From assembly GCF_000091545.1 (NCBI RefSeq), contig NC_006462.1:1-64000 (forward strand): DNA of 64,000 nucleotides. The letters are read 5' to 3'. Of this stretch, positions 15,394 to 22,529 are shown in pieces. This DNA comes from Thermus thermophilus HB8 (GTDB lineage: Bacteria; Deinococcota; Deinococci; Deinococcales; Thermaceae). The stretch's first letter is position 1; every line of letters starts with the position of its first letter. The position numbers and the translations under genes are program-made. The notes under the pieces were generated by a model, which searched no databases, was not told where the DNA came from, and saw only the letters and a program-made list of their open reading frames with translations.

Positions 15394-15488
15394 GGAAGTG
15401 TGGATGCCGCGAGAGGCCGTGTACCCCCCTCTGCCGTTCCCCGGGTATAAGGCGGATAAAATGGGCCCCCGGTGACTAGGGAGGCCCG

Positions 15489-16319
15489 ATGAAGAGGATA
15501 CCACGGCCCGTTCTGCGCGCTCTAGAAGCTTTAGCCCAAAGCCCCATCAATACCTCCGCCCTGGCCATGGCCGAGGGCCAAGACTTCGCCCACGACACCC
15601 TCTACCGCGCCCTGGGCCAACCCCTGGCCTTCTTCTTTGAGCTCTCCCTGAAGCTCTGCCGAGACCTCGGCGGCCTGGAACGGGGCTACCTCATCCTTGA
15701 TGACGTCCTCATCCAGCGCTACCGTTCGGGCAGGCTAGGCCTAAGGAAGATGCGGGACACCGCCACAGGGGGCTGGGCCTACGGGCTTTCCCTGGTGGTC
15801 CTGGCCTGGACGGACGGGAAGCGGCGGATTCCCCTGGCCTTCCTGCCCTACTTCGGGGAAGAAGAGAGCAAGCTAGACCTGGCCCTGGCCCTGCTGGAGT
15901 GGGCCAAGGAGGCGGGCTTTCGTCCGGAGGGGGTGCTCTTTGACGCCTGGTACGCGGCGCGGCAGGTCCTGGAGTGGCTCCATGCCCACGGCTGGCCTTT
16001 GCCGCGGGGGTGCTCAAGCGTGGGGGGAAGTTTTACGGGACGGACCGGGAGGGGTGGTGGGGCTCGGGGACGGATGCGGCAGGCCATTGAGGAAATATTC
16101 CGGGGGCTGCAGCAGGAGCTTGGGTGGACGGGGCACCGGCACTGGCGGAGGGGGAAGCTACTGGCGCACTTGGCGCTGGGGCTGGTGGCCTACGGGCTGA
16201 TAGAGCGGCAACGGGAGGGGCTGGGGTTGAGCTTTTATCAGTGCCGACGGAGACTCATCGCGGGTAAGCTGAGCCTGGATTTGAGCCCTCTGTTACCGGT
16301 GCAGGTGGAGGCCGCGTAA
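15489..16319 (+). pseudogene. Decayed IS4/IS701-like DDE transposase
   Basis: The N-terminal part is good: YLILDDVLIQRYRSGRLG carries the first catalytic Asp and RPEGVLFDAWYAARQVLEW the second. From about 15990 to 16075 the sequence is no longer transposase-like. It then resumes with RQAIEEIFRGLQQELG (catalytic Glu), GHRHWRRGKLLAHLALGLVA and a plausible C-terminus. The central strands are missing, so an interior deletion with compensating frame changes is the best explanation. A good GGGAGG ribosome site precedes ATG 15489. Confidence 0.7.
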
Positions 16320-16327
16320 GTAAAGAC

Positions 16328-17122
16328 GTGCGTGGATGGCGCAAGCTTCGCCTCGCCTGGCGGAACAAAGAGGGAAGGCAGACCCTAATAGCCCCCTTGC
16401 TCCTCCTCGTTGTGGCCCTTCTGAGCCTCGGCGGAGCAGGGTTCCGCTGGACCGACGTGGCCACCCTGGGGCTCGTCTTTCTCTTCCTGGAAGAGGTCTC
16501 CCGCCTCTCCTCCACCCCCTGGCCCCCCCTCCCCTTCTGGGCCAGGCTGGGGCTCCTTCTCCGCTTCTTCTTTGCTCGGGAGGAGCGGGGCGTGCTCGCG
16601 GGGAAGCCCTTTAGGGGGCGCCTTCCCGTCCTGGCCTACGACCTGGAGAGGGAGAAACTCGCCTTCGGGCTTCTAACCGAGGGGGTTTCCTTAAAGCTTC
16701 CCGAACTCCTCTTCGCCGCCCTCCTGGAGGCGAACCCCTCCCGAAACCCCAGCACCCCCTGCCCTGGAGGGACGCCCCTTGTCCTTCCCTGGGGAGAGGG
16801 AGAGGTCCACCTGTGCGCCCCACGGGGGGCCCCGGGGCTTGGATGGGCGGAGCTCCGTCTCCTAAGGGTGAGGGCGCGGACGTTGAAGGTGGAGCCCCCC
16901 GTGCCCCTTGCCCGCCTGGGGGAGCTTCTGGAGGACGGGGCGGCGTTTCCCCATCTCTTCGGGCCCCGGGTGCCGCCGGGCCTCGCCCGGAGTCTCCTGG
17001 AAGCACCCATCACCCGGGAGACGGCGGCGCTCCTGGACCACTTTCTGGAAGGAAGGTCTATCCCCTCAGGGCCCCCCACCGGCGGGCAGGGGCCGCTTTC
17101 CCCGCCTTCGGGAAGGGCGTGA
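16328..17122 (+). CDS. Hypothetical membrane protein
   Basis: A 264-residue frame starting at GTG eight bases after the transposase remnant. Two adjacent hydrophobic segments near the N-terminus (TLIAPLLLLVVALLSLGGAG and DVATLGLVFLFLEEV) suggest a membrane anchor; the rest is a soluble Arg/Pro-rich domain without a motif I recognise. The last 20 or so residues (PPTGGQGPLSPPSGRA) are low in complexity and may be read past the original stop. Because it begins directly at the edge of a decayed IS, the true 5' end may be lost. Confidence 0.5.
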   Translation: MRGWRKLRLAWRNKEGRQTLIAPLLLLVVALLSLGGAGFRWTDVATLGLVFLFLEEVSRLSSTPWPPLPFWARLGLLLRFFFAREERGVLAGKPFRGRLPVLAYDLEREKLAFGLLTEGVSLKLPELLFAALLEANPSRNPSTPCPGGTPLVLPWGEGEVHLCAPRGAPGLGWAELRLLRVRARTLKVEPPVPLARLGELLEDGAAFPHLFGPRVPPGLARSLLEAPITRETAALLDHFLEGRSIPSGPPTGGQGPLSPPSGRA

Positions 17123-17143
17123 AGCCCCTAGAGCGGGGCTCCG

Positions 17144-17482
17144 CTACGGAGCCGCCACGAAAACGATGGGGTTCCGATCCACATGGGTGCCGTCGCCGAG
17201 CTGGCCGCAATTGTTCGCCCCCACACTCCAGACCGTGCCGTCCTCTTTGAAAATGACGGTGAAGTCCCAGCCTCCGGTGGCCTCCCGTACCCCAGCGATG
17301 CCCTGAACCTGGACAAGCGTGGCGCGGCTTTGGTATCCCATCCCCTAGCTGCCCGCCGTTATTCTGGCCCCAGGCGAAAAGACGCCCATCTTCCCGTACG
17401 GCGAGCTTGTGGAAGTACCCTGCCCCCACCGCCCGGTAGCGGTGCAGACGGTGACGCAGCACTTGAACGCTCAACGAAACGT
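17144..17482 (-). pseudogene. RCC1-repeat protein fragment, frameshifted
   Basis: Two RCC1-type beta-propeller blades are readable in different frames: GYFHKLAVREDGRLFAWGQN followed by NGGQLGDG (about 17420-17345) and TVIFKEDGTVWSVGANNCGQ followed by LGDGTHVDRNPI (about 17265-17150). RCC1 proteins have about seven such blades; here there are only two, no start, and a frame change near 17345. The piece ends by running into unrelated sequence. Confidence 0.65.
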
Positions 17483-17710
17483 AATCGGTCAACACACCTG
17501 AGACTGGGGGGGCCGACTCCTCTTGCATCTTAGCTATGTGCCTGTCCGGGTTCAGAGAACCCCACAAAAATCGCGACTTGACTTTCTGCTTGGCCCAGCA
17601 CCCACGCACATGAAGGTTGGGGATGGACCGGGGCGGAAAGCCCCCTCAGGCCACTAGAAGCCGCTCCAGGAGGGGCCCGGCGGCGCGGGGCAGGAAAGTT
17701 CTTTCCATAC

Positions 17711-17729
17711 TTGAATGATAGTCATTCAA
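17711..17729. promoter_or_regulatory. Orphan inverted repeat, TetR-operator-like
   Basis: TTGAATGA-TAG-TCATTCAA is a perfect 8-bp inverted repeat. Its size and symmetry fit a TetR-family operator. No intact gene starts nearby, so its partner gene has probably been lost. Confidence 0.5.
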
Positions 17730-17752
17730 TAGCGGAAAGACAATGCCATCTC

Positions 17753-17953
17753 TCAGGGAGATGGCAGAGGGGGAAGAGCCCCCACGACGAAGACCAGGGG
17801 GTTTTCCGGGGAGAGGGGGTCAACGCGGTAGGCTTCCCGCTCCCAAAGCGCCTGCCCCGTACGGTAGCGCCCGCCGAAGGCCACCTCCTCGGGCGGAACC
17901 TCTTGCCAGGAGGCCTTCCTCGCCTTCAGGTCAACCCGCAAAGACCGCCACAC
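17753..17953 (-). pseudogene. Aldehyde:ferredoxin oxidoreductase N-terminal fragment
   Basis: The frame reads SLRVDLKARKASWQEVPPEE and then EAYRVDPLSPENPLVFVVG. 'LRVDL' near the start and 'DPLSPENPLVF..G' are N-terminal landmarks of the tungsten-containing aldehyde:ferredoxin oxidoreductase family. Only about 65 of roughly 600 residues are present, with no cofactor-binding Cys cluster. It is a remnant beside the CRISPR array. Confidence 0.5.
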
Positions 17954-18043
17954 CGTCCACCTTCGGGCGGGTCCTCGCTCCCCACGATACCGGCCCGGGA
18001 GCCCGGAGTACCTCTTGAGGCCACACGCCCGCGAAGGGTCAAA

Positions 18044-18303
18044 GCATCAATCCCCTTACGGGGCTCAATCCCTTGCAACCCGGTTGTCAACGACGACCGG
18101 GAGATAAAGGGGCTCATGTCGCAATCCCCTTACGGGGCTCAATCCCTTGCAACGCGACCATCGTCGCCCGCCCTGACGGCGGACCTAAGCGGTCGCAATC
18201 CCCTTACGGGGCTCAATCCCTTGCAACCCTTGGAGAAGGCCTTGGAGAAGGTTTCCCCCACCCTGGTGTCGCAATCCCCTTACGGGGCTCAATCCCTTGC
18301 AAC
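18044..18303 (-). CRISPR. Short CRISPR array, 4 repeats and 3 spacers
   Basis: Four 36-base repeats lie at 18044-18079, 18118-18153, 18192-18227 and 18268-18303, separated by spacers of 38, 38 and 40 bases. The last three repeats are identical. The first has four changes in its outer bases. Read on the minus strand the repeat starts GTTGCAAGGGATTGAGCCCC and ends ATTGCGAC, the eight-base crRNA tag known for T. thermophilus type III crRNAs. The degenerate copy is then at the trailer end, so transcription runs right to left and the leader is to the right. No cas gene lies in this window, so the array must be served in trans. Confidence 0.95.
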
Positions 18304-18505
18304 GGGACCCCCCAAAGAACCCCGTCCTGGACGGCGCCGCCAGAGGGGGGGTTTGTGAGAAAGATGAAGCTTGGAATATGCACACGGCGAATAACGGGGG
18401 TTTTTGAGGGTTTACACCGATAGAAAGCCACAAGAGGAAGGGACGATGAAAAGAAAAAGCGCATATTCGCCTTCCGCAAGGGAAAAACCGGCTTTCAAGA
18501 TCCCC

Positions 18506-18556
18506 GTCCGGAGGTCCGGACAAAGGCATTATAGCACCTCGCTGAAACGGTGTACC
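18506..18556 (-). promoter_or_regulatory. CRISPR leader promoter with inverted repeat at the start site
   Basis: The non-coding stretch 18304-18660 right of the array is richer in A/T than its surroundings, as expected for a leader. On the minus strand it contains an extended -10, TGCTATAAT (TATAAT at 18528-18533), with a weak GGTACA 17 bases upstream. The perfect inverted repeat GTCCGGA-GG-TCCGGAC at 18506-18521 begins at the predicted start point. It could be an operator or the first hairpin of the leader RNA. The transcript would run about 220 bases before the first repeat. Confidence 0.6.
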
Positions 18557-18673
18557 CCGTCCAAAATTGCCCCAAAAAGCCCCTTTTCCACCTTACTTCG
18601 CTTTGTGAAAGCGTAAAAAACGCCCGTTCCGTCGTGTCAAGTACCCCCTAGCCCCGAAGGTAAAAGGGCGTGT

Positions 18674-18701
18674 TTGGGAAGGCGCGAACCTGGGCTAGAA
18701 T
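18674..18701 (+). promoter_or_regulatory. Promoter of the carbohydrate operon
   Basis: TTGGGA (18674-18679), 16 bases, TAGAAT (18696-18701), about 30 bases before GTG 18731. The block GGGCTAGAATG is shared with the promoter of the regulator gene at the other end of the locus. Confidence 0.55.
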
Positions 18702-18730
18702 GGAAGCCAGGCGGGGAAAGGAGGTTTTCC

Positions 18731-19525
18731 GTGGACCTTTTGGAGCGGCTCGGACTTGGAGGGCGGCGGGTCCTCATCCTCCACCACGACGACCTGGGCC
18801 TGACCCACGCCCAGAACGGGGCCTACCAGGCCCTGGGCCTCCCCACGGGGAGCGTGATGGTCCCAGGGGCCTGGGCGAGCGGGGTCAAGGGGGAGGACTT
18901 GGGGGTGCACCTGGTGCTCACCAGCGAGTGGCCCGCCCCCAGGATGCGCCCCCTCACCGAGGGGGAAAGCCTCAGGGACGAGGCGGGCTACTTCCCGGAA
19001 AGCCTCGAGGCCCTCTGGCGCAAGGCCCGCGCCGAGGAGGTGGAGCGGGAGCTAAAGGCCCAGATCCAAGCGGCGGCGAAGCTCTTCTCCCCCACCCACC
19101 TGGACGCCCACCAGGGAGCGGTCCTGAGGCCCGACCTCGCCGAGGTCTACCTGCGCCTGGCCGAGGCCTACCGGCTCGTGCCCCTCGTCCCCGAAAGCCT
19201 CGAGGGCCTCGGCGTCCCCCCTCCCTTCCTCCCCGAGCTGGAGCGCCTCCTCTACGAGACCCCTTTCCCCCAGGTGCGCTTCCTTGACCCCTACGGCCTC
19301 CCCCCGGAGGAGCGGCTCGGCTTCTACCTGGACCTCGCCCACCTCCCCCCGGGCCTCTACTACCTGGTCCACCACAGCGCCCTGCCCACCCCCGAGGGCC
19401 GGGCCCTCCCCGACTGGCCGACGCGGGAAGCGGACTACTTCGCCCTCTCCCACCCCGAGGTGCGCCGGGTCCTCGCCGAGTTCCACCCCCTCACCTGGCG
19501 CGCGGTGAGGGAGGCCCTTTTTTAA
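18731..19525 (+). CDS. ChbG/HpnK (YdjC)-family carbohydrate deacetylase
   Basis: A 264-residue protein. The metal site is visible as the Asp pair in LILHHDDLGLTHAQNGAYQ and the His pair in THLDAHQGAVLRPD. YdjC proteins such as ChbG remove N-acetyl groups from chito-oligosaccharides or related glycans. The start is GTG 18731, preceded by AAAGGAGG. It is the first gene of the sugar locus and lies 13 bases before the symporter gene, so deacetylation of an imported oligosaccharide is a reasonable guess; the actual substrate is unknown. Confidence 0.8.
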   Translation: MDLLERLGLGGRRVLILHHDDLGLTHAQNGAYQALGLPTGSVMVPGAWASGVKGEDLGVHLVLTSEWPAPRMRPLTEGESLRDEAGYFPESLEALWRKARAEEVERELKAQIQAAAKLFSPTHLDAHQGAVLRPDLAEVYLRLAEAYRLVPLVPESLEGLGVPPPFLPELERLLYETPFPQVRFLDPYGLPPEERLGFYLDLAHLPPGLYYLVHHSALPTPEGRALPDWPTREADYFALSHPEVRRVLAEFHPLTWRAVREALF

Positions 19526-19538
19526 GGAGGCCGGGGCG

Positions 19539-20791
19539 ATGAAGAAGCGGCGCTACGCCTCGGGACAGCTCGGCCTGACCCTTGTCTCCGAGAGCTTCGG
19601 CACCTACCTCGCCTTCTTCTACCTGGAGAGGCTCGGCCTCTCCGCCGCCCTCTACGCCCTGGCCCGGACGGTCTACGCCCTCTGGGACGCGGTGAACGAC
19701 CCCCTCTTCGGCCACCTCTCGGACCGGACCAAGACCCCGTGGGGCCGGAGGCGGCCCTGGCTCCTCCTCGGCGTCCCCCTCTTCCTCCTCGCCTACCTCC
19801 TGGTCTTCTGGGTGCCCGACTGGGCCCGCTCCCCGGCCGTCCTCCCCTACTACTTCGCCCTGGCCATCCTCCTCTACGAGACCCTGGCCACCGTGGTCTG
19901 GACCAACCACGGGGCCCTCTTTCCGGAGATGTTCCGGGGCCTCAGGGAGCGGGCCGAGGCCGCCGCCTTGAAGCGGGGGGCGGAGCTTCTGGGCCTCATC
20001 CTCGGCATCGCCCTCGCCCCCATGGTCTACGCCCGGGTGGGGTTTTTCGGCATGGCCCTCCTCTTCGCCGGGCTGGCCCTTCTGGCCTTCCTCTACTTCT
20101 TCCCCGGGATCCGGGAGGACCCCCGGGCGGGAAGCGGCCTGGGGCTTTGGGCCTCCTTCCGGCTCGTCCTGGCCAACCGGGCCTTCTGGGTGGTGGCCCT
20201 CGTGGGCCTCCTCTTTGAGTTCGGGCGCATGGCGCTCCAAACGGCCATCCCCTTCTACGCCAAGCACGCCCTGGGCCTGGAGGAAGGGGCCACCACCTTT
20301 CTCTTCGCCGCCGTCTTCCTGGCGGCCCTCCCCTCCGCCCTCCTCTGGGGGCGCCTGGCGGGGGCCTGGGGGGCAAGCGGGCCTGGCGGCTGGCCCACCT
20401 CCTCATGGGCCTCTCGGCCCTCCTCCTCTTCCTGCCCCAAGGCCTCCCCGCGGCCCTCCTCGCCGGGGCCCTGGTGGGGGCGGGGTTCGCCGGGGTGCGG
20501 GTCACGGGGGAGGTGGTGATGGCCAAGGTGATTGACTTGGACGCGGAGCGCACGGAAACCCACAGGGAAGGGGCCTACTACAGCCTGGTGGGGCTTTTGG
20601 GCCGGGCCGCGGGCGCCCTGGTGGGGCTCGCCTTCGCCCTCCTCACGCCCCTCTTCGGCTACGTGAGCGGGGAGAACCCGGGGCCGAACCCCGAGGCGGC
20701 CTTCCGCTTCCTGGTGGCGGTGGTCCCCGGGACGGCCATCCTCCTCGCCTACGCCCTCACCGCCCTCTTCCCCCATGAGGTCAAGGAGTGA
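19539..20791 (+). CDS. GPH-family sugar:cation symporter, one-base frameshift
   Basis: A 12-helix transporter of the glycoside-pentoside-hexuronide (MelB) family. The hallmark loop is DAVNDPLFGHLSDRTKTPWG followed by RRRPWLLL. The reading frame is lost at a run of six G (20368-20373): before it the frame gives LLWGRLAGAWG, after it KRAWRLAHLLMGLSALLLF and a normal C-terminus to 20791. Restoring one G gives a 417-residue protein that aligns throughout with the second symporter at 26955. Either the base was lost in sequencing or the gene is recently inactivated. It follows the deacetylase by 13 bases. Confidence 0.8.
20627..20712. repeat. 86-bp block identical to 28053-28138
   Basis: This part of the first symporter gene is identical base for base to the matching part of the second. 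Flanking regions of the two genes differ at many positions. Confidence 0.9.
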
Positions 20792-20793
20792 GG

Positions 20794-22518
20794 ATGCGGC
20801 TGGACCCCAACCACCCCAGGCCCACCCTCCAGCGCCCCGGCTGGCGGAGCCTCGAGGGCCACTGGGACTTCGCCCTAAGCGAGGCCGAGGCGCCCGGCGG
20901 GGTGCGGTTTGACCGGAAGATCCTCGTCCCCTTCCCCCCCGAGGCCCCGGGAAGCGGGGTCGGGGAGGCCTGGGTGGGGGTGGCCTGGTACCGGAAGGTC
21001 CTGCGGGCCAAGCCCCGGCCGGGACGGCGGCTTTTCCTCCGCTTCGGGGCCGTGGACTACCGGGCGGAGGTCTTCGTGAACGGGGTGCGGGTCCTGGAGC
21101 ACGAGGGGGGGCACACCCCCTTCGGCCTGGACCTCACCCCCTTCCTGGAAAGGCCCGTGGAGGTCCTGGTGCGGGCCGAGGACGACCCCCTGGACCCGGA
21201 AGCCCCCCGGGGCAAGCAGGCCCTGGGGGAGCCCGGGGGCATCTTCTACCCCCGCACCACCGGGATCTGGCAGCCGGTCTGGCTGGAGTGGGTGCCGGAA
21301 AGCCACATCGCCGCCCTGCGCCTCACCCCGGACCTCAAGGCTCTGGGCTTCCACCTCGAGGTCCAGGCCCATGGCGAGGGGGAGGCGGTGGAGGTGGCCC
21401 TCTTCCCCGGGGTGAGAGGGGAGGCCCCCCTTGGGGAGGCGCCCTGGCTGGAGGCCCGCTTTCCCCTCCTCGGGGGGAGGGCCTCCGGGTTCCTCGGCCT
21501 CCCCGCGAAGGGGAACCCGGAAGGCCTCCTCTGGCGGCCGGAAACCCCCGTCCTCTTCCCCTTGCGCCTCCGCCTCCTCTCCGGGAGGCGGGTCCTGGAC
21601 GAGGTCTACAGCTACGGGGGGCTCAGGGAGGTGGCCGCCCAAAAAGGGGTCTTCCTCCTCAACGGGGAGCCCTACTTCCCCAGGCTGGTCCTGGACCAGG
21701 GGCTCTGGCCCGAAGGCCACCTCGCGCCCCCAAGCCTCGCCGCCCTCCGGCGGGACGCGGCGCTCGCCAAGGCCCTGGGCTTCAACGGGGTGCGCAAGCA
21801 CCAGAAGGTGGAGGACCCCCGCTACCTCCACCTGGCGGACCGGCTCGGCCTCCTCGTCTTCGCGGAGATGCCGAGCTTCTTCCGCTTCTCCCCCAAGGCG
21901 GCCCGGCGCTACCTCGCCGAGCTCGCCGAGGCCCTGGAGCGAGACCGGAACCACCCCAGCCTGGTGGCCTGGATCCTCTTCAACGAGGGCTGGGGCCTCA
22001 CCCCCTGGCGGGCCGAGACCCTGGCCTTCCTCCAGGGGGCCTTCCTCCTGGCCCGCGCCCTGGACCCCACCCGCCTCCTCGTGGACAACGACGGCTTTGA
22101 GCACGGGCCCTTTTGGGACCTCCTCACCGTGCACGACTACGCCCCTCCGGAGGTCCTGGCCCGTAGGTACGGGGAAGGCCTCCCCGAGGCCCCCATGGGC
22201 CGCCCCCTCGCCCTGGCGGGCCTTCCTCCAGGGGTGCGCCCCTTCCTCTCGGAGTTCGGAGGGCTCAGGCTCAAGGGGCCGGGCCCGGGCTGGGGGTACC
22301 GGGAGGCGGAGGACGAGGAGGCCTTCCTGCGGGAGGCGCTCCGCTACCTGGAAACCGCGTGCGGAAGCCGCCTGAGCGGGTTCTGCTACACCCAGCTCTA
22401 CGACACCTTCCAGGAGGAGAACGGCCTCCTGGACTTCTGGCGGAGGCCCAAGGTGCCCCCCGAGAGGGTCCGGGCCTTCCTGGAGGGTTGCGAGGCGAGG
22501 CGGCTTCTCGCGGAGTAG
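20794..22518 (+). CDS. Glycoside hydrolase family 2
   Basis: A 574-residue GH2 enzyme with an N-terminal sugar-binding jelly-roll (LFLRFGAVDYRAEVFVNGVR), an immunoglobulin-like middle domain and a TIM barrel. The acid/base Glu is in LVAWILFNEGWGLTPW and the nucleophile Glu is likely in RPFLSEFGGLRLKG. The family covers beta-galactosidases, glucuronidases and mannosidases; the substrate cannot be settled from motifs, and no signal peptide is seen, so it acts inside the cell after import. The ATG at 20794 follows AAGGAG and overlaps the symporter stop region. Confidence 0.85.
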   Translation: MRLDPNHPRPTLQRPGWRSLEGHWDFALSEAEAPGGVRFDRKILVPFPPEAPGSGVGEAWVGVAWYRKVLRAKPRPGRRLFLRFGAVDYRAEVFVNGVRVLEHEGGHTPFGLDLTPFLERPVEVLVRAEDDPLDPEAPRGKQALGEPGGIFYPRTTGIWQPVWLEWVPESHIAALRLTPDLKALGFHLEVQAHGEGEAVEVALFPGVRGEAPLGEAPWLEARFPLLGGRASGFLGLPAKGNPEGLLWRPETPVLFPLRLRLLSGRRVLDEVYSYGGLREVAAQKGVFLLNGEPYFPRLVLDQGLWPEGHLAPPSLAALRRDAALAKALGFNGVRKHQKVEDPRYLHLADRLGLLVFAEMPSFFRFSPKAARRYLAELAEALERDRNHPSLVAWILFNEGWGLTPWRAETLAFLQGAFLLARALDPTRLLVDNDGFEHGPFWDLLTVHDYAPPEVLARRYGEGLPEAPMGRPLALAGLPPGVRPFLSEFGGLRLKGPGPGWGYREAEDEEAFLREALRYLETACGSRLSGFCYTQLYDTFQEENGLLDFWRRPKVPPERVRAFLEGCEARRLLAE

Positions 22519-22529
22519 GGAGGTGGAAG

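Noticed and set aside
18304..18660. cas genes or small ORFs in the CRISPR leader region
   Set aside because: No frame with Cas motifs; base composition is leader-like.
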